From NCBI GenBank assembly GCA_017428285.1, contig JAFRRE010000193.1, positions 1 through 23,288 on the forward strand: a stretch of DNA of 23,288 nt. The letters run 5' to 3'. The translations under genes and the position numbers were made by a program. Positions 1-6,672 of this stretch are shown here, in pieces. Within the stretch, counting starts at the first letter, position 1, and each line of letters opens with the position of its first letter. The DNA comes from Bacteroidales bacterium (GTDB lineage Bacteria; Bacteroidota; Bacteroidia; Bacteroidales; F082). The notes beneath the pieces are model-generated. The model was given only the letters and a program-made list of their open reading frames with translations, was not told where the DNA came from and ran no database searches.

Positions 1-9
1 CTACTAATG

Positions 10-402
10 CTAATTCACCATCGCGGCGCATCTGTCAATGATGGCATTGGCTAAACGGAAGCCACCATCACTCACGTCTTTCGATTGGTTGCCATCATAA
101 TTCATCGACAAATGCATTGTGTCGTAACCGTCATTGACCAACGCAAGCAATTTGCGGTCGCGTTTGCCAACAGCCTCTTTGTAGTCGCGAATATCGGCGC
201 GAGTACGGCGATCCTCCCTCACATGGAATACCGCATCAAGTGCCATGAGCACACCAAGCCATAGGTAGTTTCCAGCGGCGCGAACATATTTTTCGTCATC
301 GTAACGGTTCAGTTCAGCGTTGAACTCACCTTTTTCCTGAAGTGTTTCTTTGGCATTTTCCACATAGCGTCTAGCTTCTTCTATAGGATCTTTCCGTTTC
401 AT
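10..402 (-). CDS. DUF5618-like small protein
   Basis: A 130-residue soluble protein without signal peptide or membrane segment. It starts with a charged helix (EEARRYVENAKETLQEK) and carries the segments KYVRAAGNYLWLGVLMALDA and YDTMHLSMNYDG, which I recognise from memory as the pattern of DUF5618, a short all-helical Bacteroidota family of unknown function. It resembles HEPN-type helical proteins in size and helix spacing, but no RxxxxH catalytic motif is evident, so no activity is claimed. The gene ends 9 bases from the window edge. Its ATG follows a TATCTTTG -7 element by about 31 bases. No partner gene is visible on this side; the next gene rightwards is divergent. Family call fairly sure; function unknown. 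Confidence 0.75.
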   Translation of the reverse strand: MKRKDPIEEARRYVENAKETLQEKGEFNAELNRYDDEKYVRAAGNYLWLGVLMALDAVFHVREDRRTRADIRDYKEAVGKRDRKLLALVNDGYDTMHLSMNYDGNQSKDVSDGGFRLANAIIDRCAAMVN

Positions 403-433
403 AGTGTTTTCCTTTCTATTTCTTTTTTCGCCG

Positions 434-441
434 CAAAGATA
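434..441 (-). promoter_or_regulatory. -7 promoter element of the DUF5618-like gene
   Basis: On the minus strand this reads TATCTTTG, an exact match to the Bacteroidota TAnnTTTG -7 consensus. Transcription would start a few bases downstream, giving a leader of roughly 25 bases. A TTG lies 22 bases upstream (464-466), slightly wider than the usual 19-21, so the -33 assignment is weak. Confidence 0.6.
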
Positions 442-528
442 ATCACAATTTCTGTGCCAGCGGCAATATTTCTGTGTTTCAATGCTTTTTTATGTCATTT
501 TTTCCCCATTAATACAAGTGTAAAATTA

Positions 529-574
529 CAACTTTTTTCCACTATTTCAATACCAATTTTGCAACTTTTTTCCA
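529..574. repeat. 13-bp direct repeat between divergent genes
   Basis: CAACTTTTTTCCA occurs exactly at 529-541 and again at 562-574, with starts 33 bp apart (close to three helical turns), just upstream of the promoter of the small membrane protein. The surrounding 403-641 intergenic stretch is AT-rich and otherwise holds the two divergent promoters. The spacing fits a tandem protein-binding site, but chance in an AT-rich region is possible. Confidence 0.4.
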
Positions 575-591
575 AATCCCCGATGAATGTG

Positions 592-623
592 TTGCTTTTA
601 TCACATTTTTATTCGTAATTTTG
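592..623 (+). promoter_or_regulatory. Bacteroidota-type promoter for the membrane protein gene
   Basis: TTG at 592-594 is followed after 21 bases by TAATTTTG at 616-623, matching the TTTG / TAnnTTTG architecture. The in-frame TTG at 621 is part of the -7 box and so cannot be a translated start; the ATG at 642 lies about 12 bases after the expected transcription start. Confidence 0.6.
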
Positions 624-641
624 CAAAAAATCATCAGCATT

Positions 642-1109
642 ATGCGTTTCCTAGAATATCTTTTTTTTAAGTATTACAACTGGCAAGTAAAAGTAGGAAA
701 TGGCGACATGCCTACTTTTATGGCTGTTCTTTTCATTACTTTTTGCTCATTCTTTTACTTTCTCAATATTGTAATGTCATTTGATTACTTTTTATTTGGC
801 GACAATACGACTACTTTGTCAAAATGGTATTTTATTGCATTTACCATTATTCTGTTGATTTTAGAATTCTTTTTGTTTGTGTATAAAGGCAGAGACAAAA
901 TGATAATGGAAACACATAGGGAGGAATGGACGGGAAAGAAGAATTTGGGAGCAATACTTTTTCCGGCAATTGCTTTTGTTTGGTTTAATGTGAATTGGAT
1001 TGTCAAAATGCTGATGAATCGAGGGGCTTTATATGATTTTGAAAACAGATTTTTGAAAGATTTGGCTTCGCCGAATGCAAAGCATTTCTACATGAAGTGT
1101 ATCCCATAA
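642..1109 (+). CDS. Small AT-rich integral membrane protein, unknown family
   Basis: A 155-residue protein I do not recognise. Three hydrophobic segments are visible: about residues 22-42 (FMAVLFITFCSFFYFLNIVM), about 57-77 (WYFIAFTIILLILEFFLFVY) and a shorter one near 102-118 (ILFPAIAFVWFNVNWIV). Charged stretches between and after them suggest small cytoplasmic or periplasmic loops. The frame is open upstream to a TTG at 621, but that codon sits inside the -7 promoter box, so the ATG at 642 is preferred. G+C is far below the neighbours: I counted 16 of 60 bases in 841-900, against 50-58% in flanking genes. That suggests recent transfer. The nnr gene follows after 10 bases, so the two may be co-transcribed. 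No function is inferred. Confidence 0.6.
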   Translation: MRFLEYLFFKYYNWQVKVGNGDMPTFMAVLFITFCSFFYFLNIVMSFDYFLFGDNTTTLSKWYFIAFTIILLILEFFLFVYKGRDKMIMETHREEWTGKKNLGAILFPAIAFVWFNVNWIVKMLMNRGALYDFENRFLKDLASPNAKHFYMKCIP

Positions 1110-1119
1110 AACAAAGAAT

Positions 1120-2628
1120 ATGAAAATCCTCTCAGTCAATCAAATCCGCGAAGCGGACAAATACACCATCGAAAACGAACCCATCGAGTCCGTCGACTTG
1201 ATGGAACGCGCCGCTACGAGAGTCTTTGAATGGCTCTATCGCCGCACGCCGCGCGATAAGACCATCAAGATCTTCTGCGGCATGGGCAACAACGGCGGCG
1301 ACGGCCTCGTGGTGGCCCGACTGCTCAATGAGCAGGAGATTGTCCCGCAGGTGTTTATGGTGCGCTACAGCGACCGCATGAGCCACGACTGCGAGGTGAA
1401 CTACTACCGCCTCGTGAACGAGACCAAGGTGCCGATGTTCGACATCCTCTCCGAGGACGACTTCCCGAAAGTCGATGCCAACGATGTGGTGGTTGATGCC
1501 ATCTTTGGCTCTGGTCTCAACCGTTCGCCGCAGGGCATGACCGCCGACCTGATTGCCTACCTCAACCAAAGCAAGGCCATTCGCGTGGCCATCGACATCC
1601 CTTCGGGCCTCTTCGCCGACCAGCCCAGTGCCTTGGGCTTCATCTTCAAGGCCGACTATACGCTGACCTTCCAAAACCCCAAGTTGCCTTTCCTGCTGCC
1701 CGAAAACGACCCGTATGTAGGTCGCTTCGAGGTGTTGGACATCGGTCTGCACCCGCGCTATTTGGAAGAGGTAGAGACCAACAACCTGCTGACCGTCAAG
1801 GCGATGGTAAAACCGATACTGCACAACCGCACGAAATATTCCCACAAAGGCACCTACGGACACGCTTTGTTCATCGCTGGCTCTGAAGGCAAGACGGGCG
1901 CGGCTTTATTAGGCGCGAAAGCCTGTCTGCGCACGGGTGTCGGCCTGTTGAGCGTACACCTGCCCAAGGTGGCACAACTGCCTTTGCAGACCGCCATCCC
2001 TGAAGCGATGATTGATGGCGACGACTCAGAAACTTGTTTCTCGACATTTGGACATCTGGATACTTTTACCGCTGTGGGCGTAGGCCCTGGCTTGGGCAAG
2101 GCCGACGACACCGTCCGCGCCTTGAAACGGCTGATCCAGGAAGTGCAAGTGCCGCTCGTCATGGATGCCGACGCCTTGAACATCCTTTCCGACAACCCGA
2201 CTTGGTTGCCGTTCTTGCCTGCTAAAACGATACTGACGCCGCATCCGAAAGAGTTTGAACGCTTGGTGGGGAAGACCTCGACTTCGTTTGATCGCCTTGA
2301 GAAACAAAGGGAACTGGCCACTAAATACAACCTCGTTGTCATCGTGAAAGGCGCACACACCACCGTCGCGATGCCCAACGGTACCATCTTCTTCAACACC
2401 ACGGGCAATCCTGGCATGGCCACGGCGGGCAGCGGTGATGTGCTGACGGGCATCATCCTCTCGCTCTTGGCACAACGCTATTCACCTGAGGAAGCCGCCG
2501 TGTTGGGCGTCTATCTACACGGCCTCGCTGGCGACCTCGCCGCCGACGAGATAGGGCAGGAGGCTTTGATTGCTTCTGACATCACGGAGCATCTGGGAAA
2601 GGCATACGCTGCGCTTCACGCGAAGTGA
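1120..2628 (+). CDS. nnr: Bifunctional NAD(P)HX epimerase / ADP-dependent dehydratase
   Basis: This cytoplasmic enzyme repairs NADHX and NADPHX, the hydrated damage forms of NAD(P)H: the N-terminal half interconverts the R and S epimers and the C-terminal half dehydrates S-NAD(P)HX using ADP. The YjeF_N domain covers about residues 1-215, with GNNGGDG at 56-62, DAIFGSGL near 126-133 and IDIPSGL at 158-164. The carbohydrate-kinase-like domain covers about 230-500, with GVGPGLG (320-326), MDADALN (348-354), TPHPKEF (373-379), VKGAHT and the GSGD anion-hole motif (437-440). At 502 residues it is a full-length fusion, as in E. coli. The ATG is 10 bases after the membrane-protein stop. The last codons run into a palindromic repeat block that begins just after the stop. 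Confidence 0.95.
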   Translation: MKILSVNQIREADKYTIENEPIESVDLMERAATRVFEWLYRRTPRDKTIKIFCGMGNNGGDGLVVARLLNEQEIVPQVFMVRYSDRMSHDCEVNYYRLVNETKVPMFDILSEDDFPKVDANDVVVDAIFGSGLNRSPQGMTADLIAYLNQSKAIRVAIDIPSGLFADQPSALGFIFKADYTLTFQNPKLPFLLPENDPYVGRFEVLDIGLHPRYLEEVETNNLLTVKAMVKPILHNRTKYSHKGTYGHALFIAGSEGKTGAALLGAKACLRTGVGLLSVHLPKVAQLPLQTAIPEAMIDGDDSETCFSTFGHLDTFTAVGVGPGLGKADDTVRALKRLIQEVQVPLVMDADALNILSDNPTWLPFLPAKTILTPHPKEFERLVGKTSTSFDRLEKQRELATKYNLVVIVKGAHTTVAMPNGTIFFNTTGNPGMATAGSGDVLTGIILSLLAQRYSPEEAAVLGVYLHGLAGDLAADEIGQEALIASDITEHLGKAYAALHAK

Positions 2629-2636
2629 TTTTTTTC

Positions 2637-2821
2637 CACGCAGAATCCGCTGAATTCGCAGAACCAGCTGGACGCGATTGTTTCACGCAGAATGCGCAGA
2701 ACTCGCTGAACCTACCGGACGCAAATTTAGCGTCACTTTGCGCTTCATATAGTTCAGCGGATTCTGCGTGCGAAAACACAAGTCGCTTTGCGCTTTATAT
2801 CATTATGCGAATTCTGCGTGA
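2637..2821. repeat. Dispersed palindromic repeat block (CACGCAGAAT type)
   Basis: CACGCAGAATCCGCTGAA (2637-2654) recurs as an exact reverse complement at 2753-2770, enclosing a near copy (CACGCAGAATGCGCAGAA at 2684-2701). A second, diverged inverted half ends at about 2821 (GCGAATTCTGCGTG). The segments around 2731-2776 and 2781-2826 are imperfect direct copies of each other (each has CTTTGCGCTT then ATTCTGCGTG). The block fills the nnr-MATE gap and happens to be open in the MATE frame (translating to HAESAE-like peptides), so the exporter can be wrongly extended upstream by 73 residues. Confidence 0.75.
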
Positions 2822-2831
2822 GATTATTTCC

Positions 2832-2839
2832 TATCTTTG
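2832..2839 (+). promoter_or_regulatory. -7 promoter element of the MATE gene
   Basis: TATCTTTG matches TAnnTTTG exactly and lies only 4 bases before the chosen ATG. If functional, the mRNA would be leaderless or nearly so. No convincing TTTG was found at the -33 position, where the palindromic repeat sits instead. Confidence 0.5.
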
Positions 2840-2843
2840 CCGC

Positions 2844-4172
2844 ATGATTAAAACGAGCATCACCAACCGCGAAATCTGGCGCATAGCGTACCCAATTATG
2901 CTGGGTAACTTGGCGCAGACTATCATCACCTTTACCGATACTGCTTTCCTTGGCCATCTCGGCACCATCGAGCTGAGTGCCTCCATGATGGCGGGCTTGT
3001 ATTACTTCGTCTTCACCACCCTGGCGATGGGTTTTGCCGTGGGCATACAGATCTTCATCGCGCGGCGTTATGGCGAGGGCAACTTCAGCAAGATTGGCGT
3101 GGTGTTTCAGCATGGGGCCTTGTTTGTGCTGGGGTTGGGGCTTTTGCTGTTCAGCATCCTGTTCTTCTTCAGCCATAGGCTGTTGCATGTCATCATCGAG
3201 TCGGAAAACATCTATGGAGCGGCTAATGAATACTTGAGATTCAGGCAGTTCGGCATCATGTTCGTTGTGTTCAACTTCCTGTTCCGCTCCTTCTATGTCG
3301 GCATCAGCAGCACCCAAGTCATCACCTTCTCGACCATCATCATGGCGGTGGTCAACATTTTCTTCGACTGGGCTTTGATCTTCGGCCATGTGGGTTTGCC
3401 AGAGATGGGCATCGGCGGCGCGGCTTTGGCTTCGCTGTTGGCTGAAATCACGGCGTTTTTCTTCTTCTGGATTTACACCTACATCAAGATACCGCATGAG
3501 GAATACGGCATGTTCCGTTGGCACAAGTGGCAGCCTGCCTTGATGGGCGACATCCTCAAGGTGGCCTTCCCGAGCATGATACAGCGTCTGTTTTCGTTTG
3601 GCGCTTGGTTCATTTTCTTCGTCATGATTGAGAAGATGGGTGAGACCGCCATCGGGGTGTCGTCGGTGGTCCGGAGCACTTATATGATTCTCATCATCCC
3701 GGGCATCGCCTTTGCCTCTACTGCTAACACCTTGACGAGCCGTATCATCGGCGAGGGCAAGAGCAACGAGGTGATGTCGACCATTTGGAAAGTAGTGAAG
3801 AACAGCTTTTTGTGTGGTGTGGTTTTGGTTGCCGTGGTGGCTGCCATCCCGCAACTTGTTCTTCAAATTTACACGGATGACATTGCTTTGGCGCAGGCGG
3901 CCATCCCTTCGGTCTATGTGATTTGTGTCGCCACGCTGCTGGGTGCTTTCTCCATGACCTTCTTCGAGGCTGTTTCGGGCACGGGCAACACCACGGCTGC
4001 CATGGCTTTGGAGTTTGGCATCCTCATCATCTACATCATCTATGTCTTCCTGATGTCGAAGACCTCCACCATTGCAGGCGTTTGGACTGCCGAGTGGGTC
4101 TACAACATCTCCATCGGCTTGATTTCGCTGGTTTACATTTGGAAGGCGGACTGGGGGAGGAAGCGGATTTGA
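2844..4172 (+). CDS. MATE-family multidrug/cation antiporter
   Basis: A 442-residue inner-membrane exporter of the multidrug and toxin extrusion family, which couples Na+ or H+ entry to export of organic cations or metabolites; the substrate cannot be told. The N-terminus has the family signature (REIWRIAYPIMLGNLAQTIITFTDTAFLGHLG, residues 9-40). About 12 hydrophobic segments follow in two similar halves, the second beginning near the segment VAFPSMIQRLFSFGAWFIFF. Length is normal for the family. The frame is open upstream to a GTG overlapping the nnr stop, but that stretch is repeat-derived and a -7 box lies at 2832-2839, so the ATG at 2844 is preferred. The next bases downstream are REP elements, not a gene. 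Confidence 0.9.
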   Translation: MIKTSITNREIWRIAYPIMLGNLAQTIITFTDTAFLGHLGTIELSASMMAGLYYFVFTTLAMGFAVGIQIFIARRYGEGNFSKIGVVFQHGALFVLGLGLLLFSILFFFSHRLLHVIIESENIYGAANEYLRFRQFGIMFVVFNFLFRSFYVGISSTQVITFSTIIMAVVNIFFDWALIFGHVGLPEMGIGGAALASLLAEITAFFFFWIYTYIKIPHEEYGMFRWHKWQPALMGDILKVAFPSMIQRLFSFGAWFIFFVMIEKMGETAIGVSSVVRSTYMILIIPGIAFASTANTLTSRIIGEGKSNEVMSTIWKVVKNSFLCGVVLVAVVAAIPQLVLQIYTDDIALAQAAIPSVYVICVATLLGAFSMTFFEAVSGTGNTTAAMALEFGILIIYIIYVFLMSKTSTIAGVWTAEWVYNISIGLISLVYIWKADWGRKRI

Positions 4173-4177
4173 GGTTA

Positions 4178-4318
4178 CGGAGGTTGAAACCTCCGATGTG
4201 GTGAGGTTGCACGGACACTTTTAGACGGAGGTTGAAACCTCCGATGGGATAGGGCGTACCGCTGTTTTTTTTTGCGGAGGTTGAAACCTCCGATGTGGTA
4301 GGGGCGTCCCTTCGGGAC
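4178..4318 (+). repeat. Three tandem REP elements (R1-R3), plus orientation
   Basis: The perfect palindrome CGGAGGTTGAAACCTCCG followed by ATG occurs at 4178-4198 (R1), 4226-4246 (R2) and 4275-4295 (R3), at 48 and 49 base steps. R3 is complete: the palindrome (hairpin A) is followed by GTAG (4298-4301) and a second hairpin B, GTCCCTTCGGGAC (4306-4318). In R1 and R2 the hairpin B part is decayed. A T-run (4264-4273) after R2 could let it act as a terminator for the MATE gene. Inverted copies surround the transposase gene at 5165-5647. Confidence 0.85.
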
Positions 4319-4359
4319 TTTGCTTAATGTGAAATAGTGCGGTTTTTAGCTTGTTTATG

Positions 4360-4367
4360 TATCTTTG
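4360..4367 (+). promoter_or_regulatory. -7 promoter element of the sirtuin gene
   Basis: TATCTTTG is an exact TAnnTTTG match 30 bases before the ATG at 4398. The in-frame TTG at 4365 belongs to this box and is therefore not a start. No clear -33 TTTG is present. Confidence 0.6.
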
Positions 4368-4397
4368 CAAAATCTAATCACTTTTAATTACACTATT

Positions 4398-5105
4398 ATG
4401 CGACAAAAACTAGTAGTCTTCACCGGCGCAGGCATCAGCGCCGAAAGCGGAATCCCTACATTTCGGGATGCCAATGGAATGTGGGGGAAATATGATGCAA
4501 TGAAGTTAGCCAGCGTTGAGGGCTTTGAGGAAAATCCTCAGGCAGTGCTCGATTTCTACAATGCTCGTCGGAAAAACCTGTTGGAAGTGGAGCCGAACCA
4601 TGCACATCGTGTATTAGCAGACTTGGAAAAACAATACGATGTAACCATCATCACCCAGAATGTGGATAATCTTCATGAAAGGGCTGGAAGTAGCAAGGTG
4701 CTGCATCTTCACGGCGAGTTGTGCAAGGTGACCTCTTCGCGCAACCGCCTCGACCCCAATTGCATCAAGGATTATCCGCTTGATGTCCCCATTCGATTAG
4801 GTGACAAAGCCGCTGATGGTTCGCAACTGAGACCTTATATTGTATGGTTTGGCGAGTATGTCGACGGTATGGAATTGGCAGAGTATTGGGTTCAACAGGC
4901 CGACATCTTCGTGGTCATCGGCACTTCGTTGGTGGTATATCCGGCGGCTGGATTGGTCGAGTATGCCCCAAGTGAGATACCCAAGTTCCTGATTGACCCG
5001 AGCGACCTGAAAGGAGGCCTGCCGGCTGGGTTCCAGCATATCAAGGCTAAGGCGGTGGAAGGGGTGGATGAGTTGGTGAGGAGGTTGGAAAGCAAGGATT
5101 TTTGA
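4398..5105 (+). CDS. cobB: NAD+-dependent protein deacylase, sirtuin (CobB/SIRT5-like)
   Basis: A 235-residue cytoplasmic class III-like sirtuin that removes acyl groups from lysines while cleaving NAD+ to nicotinamide and O-acyl-ADP-ribose. Visible motifs are GAGIS (10-14), GIPTFRD (18-24), TQNVDNLHERAG (86-97), catalytic His105 in HLHGE and GTSLVVYPAAG (175-185). Tyr54 and Arg57 in FYNARR match the Y-x-x-R pair that binds succinyl/malonyl groups in SIRT5 and E. coli CobB, so desuccinylase activity is possible. The four zinc-binding cysteines of many sirtuins are absent: only two cysteines occur after HGE, and they are not CxxC pairs. The chosen ATG follows a -7 box; a TTG 33 bases earlier lies within that box. 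It stands alone between REP clusters and faces the transposase gene. Confidence 0.93.
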   Translation: MRQKLVVFTGAGISAESGIPTFRDANGMWGKYDAMKLASVEGFEENPQAVLDFYNARRKNLLEVEPNHAHRVLADLEKQYDVTIITQNVDNLHERAGSSKVLHLHGELCKVTSSRNRLDPNCIKDYPLDVPIRLGDKAADGSQLRPYIVWFGEYVDGMELAEYWVQQADIFVVIGTSLVVYPAAGLVEYAPSEIPKFLIDPSDLKGGLPAGFQHIKAKAVEGVDELVRRLESKDF

Positions 5106-5120
5106 TATAGAAACAACAAT

Positions 5121-5142
5121 ATCGGACGGTTTCAACCTCCGC
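5121..5142 (-). repeat. REP element R4 (hairpin A only), minus orientation
   Basis: On the minus strand this reads CGGAGGTTGAAACCGTCCG followed by AT, the hairpin A palindrome with one imperfection. It lies between the convergent sirtuin and transposase stops and may terminate transcription. No hairpin B follows. Confidence 0.75.
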
Positions 5143-5164
5143 TTCTCGTCCAAGTATGCCCGCC

Positions 5165-5647
5165 TCAATCCGTTTCAAACGCCCACCGATCGTCATACTC
5201 AACCCCAGCCTCATCCAAGAGCTGCTTGTATTCGTCTCTCCAGTCGGTGCGGTGGTGGTGTGCCGCTTGGTTGCGGATGTATCGAACCACATTGTCAAGG
5301 GCGTTGTAGCTTACGGAGAAAGCACCATAGCCCGCCTGCCAGCAGAAGCCTTCGTAATACTGTTCGTCCAAGGTCTTGATCCACTTGCTGCTGTAGGCCT
5401 TGATGCGCTTCACGAAGTCGGACAAGGAGATGCTCTTGGGCAACGAGGTAAGGATGTGGACATGGTTCCCGATGCCACCTATTTCGACTGGTATGCCGCC
5501 CATGTTGCGGATGACACCTCCGATGTAGGCGAACACCTGCCCGAGGTCTTCATTGCGTATCTCCATGCTATGATACTTGATGTGGAAGACGATGTGGATG
5601 TCGTTTCTTGCGAGTGAGCTTCCCATGATGATGTTCTTTGTAGTCAT
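5165..5647 (-). CDS. REP-associated tyrosine transposase (RAYT, IS200-like Y1 family)
   Basis: A 160-residue single-strand DNA endonuclease of the HUH/Y1 transposase superfamily (TnpA-REP type), expected to nick and move palindromic REP sequences. The metal-binding HUH motif is H62-V-H64 in GIGNHVHIL. The family block WQAGYGAFSVS (103-113) precedes the catalytic helix VVRYIRNQAAHH, with nucleophile Tyr123 and the conserved Gln127 four residues on. All catalytic parts are present and the frame is intact, so it may be active. Two starts are possible: the ATG at 5647, immediately after a palindrome, or Met8 (5626), which gives MGSSLARNDIHIVF and fits the family N-terminus better. It has REP elements on both sides (R1-R7) in opposite orientations and no IS ends of its own: the RAYT/REP arrangement rather than a mobile IS200. 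Confidence 0.9.
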   Translation of the reverse strand: MTTKNIIMGSSLARNDIHIVFHIKYHSMEIRNEDLGQVFAYIGGVIRNMGGIPVEIGGIGNHVHILTSLPKSISLSDFVKRIKAYSSKWIKTLDEQYYEGFCWQAGYGAFSVSYNALDNVVRYIRNQAAHHHRTDWRDEYKQLLDEAGVEYDDRWAFETD

Positions 5648-5690
5648 GGGGATTGAAATCCCCGTAGAAGTCGGGTCGTCCTTTCAGGAC
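5648..5690 (+). repeat. Diverged compound REP (R5) forming the transposase leader
   Basis: GGGGATTGAAATCCCC (5648-5663) keeps the TTGAAA core of hairpin A, but both arms are changed in a way that preserves pairing. It is followed by GTAG (5664-5667) and hairpin B GTCCTTTCAGGAC (5678-5690), so it is a full element in plus orientation. In the transposase mRNA (minus strand) it abuts the first ATG. An extra CAATCCCC at 5703-5710 gives, on the minus strand, GGGGATTG that could pair with CAATCCCC next to the start codon. Confidence 0.75.
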
Positions 5691-5722
5691 TCTGAAGAAG
5701 GGCAATCCCCAACTTCAGACCA

Positions 5723-5730
5723 CAAAAGTA
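5723..5730 (-). promoter_or_regulatory. Candidate -7 promoter element of the transposase
   Basis: The minus strand reads TACTTTTG, a TAnnTTTG match. Transcription from here would give a leader of about 70 bases containing the whole R5 element. No -33 TTTG is evident. Confidence 0.45.
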
Positions 5731-5795
5731 GGAAAACTAATTGAATTGAAGTAACCTAATGGAAAAAATGTCATCCTTCTGTCAAGCGCACTAAA

Positions 5796-5839
5796 GTCCT
5801 GAAAGGACGACCCTACCCCATCGGAGGTTTCAACCACCG
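5796..5839 (-). repeat. Compound REP element R6, minus orientation
   Basis: Read on the minus strand: hairpin A CGGTGGTTGAAACCTCCG (5822-5839), then GATGGG, the tetranucleotide GTAG (5813-5816) and hairpin B GTCCTTTCAGGAC (5796-5808). The order and spacing match R3 at 4275-4318. One mismatch is present in the hairpin A stem. Confidence 0.8.
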
Positions 5840-5872
5840 CGACCAAAAAAGGTCTCAGGTAAGCAGAAAAAA

Positions 5873-5902
5873 GGACGACCCATCGGACGGCTTCAACCTC
5901 CG
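5873..5902 (-). repeat. REP element R7, partial, possible terminator
   Basis: On the minus strand hairpin A reads CGGAGGTTGAAGCCGTCCG (5884-5902), followed by ATGGGTCGTCC and a run of six T. Hairpin B is cut after its first arm. It lies 12 bases after the stop of the exported phosphatase/nuclease gene and, with its T-run, could serve as that gene's terminator. Confidence 0.65.
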
Positions 5903-5914
5903 CAAGATAACAAC

Positions 5915-6649
5915 TTACCGCAACCGCATCCAAACCACCAAAGGTCGATGGTCGGAGGCCTCGGGATTGTCGATGACATGCGAGTCGAGAGCTTCGGCGC
6001 GGCCGTTGAATACGCCGATGTAGTCGATGCATTCTGTCGGCTTGTCGGCAGGGTAGGTGGCCTCATCACCAGAAAGGATGGTGAAATACTGCGTCATCAA
6101 CTCGAGTAATTCCGAGCCAGGCTCATCATTCCAGTCTCCAACAAGAAGGAAAGGCTTCTGCCACCGTTGGGCCTCTTCTACGATGAGCGGAACCGATGCC
6201 ATGCGTTGCGCCTCTTCAAGGTCGAGATGGGTGCAGGCAATCACATAATCTTCCAGCTCCACCACTAAAAGCACACGAGGTTCTTCACCTGGTAAAGGGA
6301 TGCGTCTAATGCTCAGTGGGATCTCATGAGAAAGAATGCCCACGCCATATTGGCCTCCATCAAAATCTATGGCAGCCCCAAAGATCGGATGGTAACCTGT
6401 TCGGCTAGCCAACTCGTCCAGTTGGTCACGATGCCCGCTTCGACCCGTCATGCTGTCTAGCTCCTGAAGGGCCACCACATCAGGCTGTTGTTGGGAAATC
6501 ACTGCGGCTGTGCGGTCATAGTCCACCACCAGGTCCATGCCCGCACAATGGCGCACATTGTAACTCTTTACTTGCAACTGCCGATTTTTCCCTAATGAGT
6601 CCAATGCGATGCCCAATAGCAATACGATCAACACGATGAGCTTTTTCAT
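5915..6649 (-). CDS. Exported endonuclease/exonuclease/phosphatase family protein
   Basis: A 244-residue member of the EEP (DNase I-like) superfamily, metal-dependent phosphodiesterases acting on nucleic acids, phospholipids or sugar phosphates; the substrate is not deducible. The N-terminus MKKLIVLIVLLLGIALDSLG is a signal peptide or uncleaved anchor, so it probably works in the periplasm. Catalytic blocks are in order: SYNVRH (29-34), QELD with the metal ligand Glu63 (62-65), THLDLE (140-145), GDWND (171-175), ECIDYI (206-211) and SDHRPL (232-237). All key residues are present and length is normal. A TATTTTTG -7 box lies 23 bases before the ATG. It is transcribed toward the REP cluster and has no co-transcribed neighbour. 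Confidence 0.9.
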   Translation of the reverse strand: MKKLIVLIVLLLGIALDSLGKNRQLQVKSYNVRHCAGMDLVVDYDRTAAVISQQQPDVVALQELDSMTGRSGHRDQLDELASRTGYHPIFGAAIDFDGGQYGVGILSHEIPLSIRRIPLPGEEPRVLLVVELEDYVIACTHLDLEEAQRMASVPLIVEEAQRWQKPFLLVGDWNDEPGSELLELMTQYFTILSGDEATYPADKPTECIDYIGVFNGRAEALDSHVIDNPEASDHRPLVVWMRLR

Positions 6650-6672
6650 TCTTTGATGATGTTTTTCTGCGT

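Noticed and set aside
2754..3866. A 370-codon open frame on the minus strand across the MATE gene.
   Set aside because: It is antisense to a clear exporter; its product is low-complexity His/Asp/Glu-rich with no family features, a typical shadow frame.
4178..4295. Three identical 21-base repeats with 27-28 base gaps look like a mini CRISPR array.
   Set aside because: The repeats are perfect palindromes, the gaps are decayed copies of hairpin B, inverted copies flank a transposase, and there are no cas genes or leader.
4398..5105. Sirtuin as an anti-phage NADase (Thoeris or DSR type).
   Set aside because: It is a single small CobB-type deacylase with no TIR, helicase or other defence partner.
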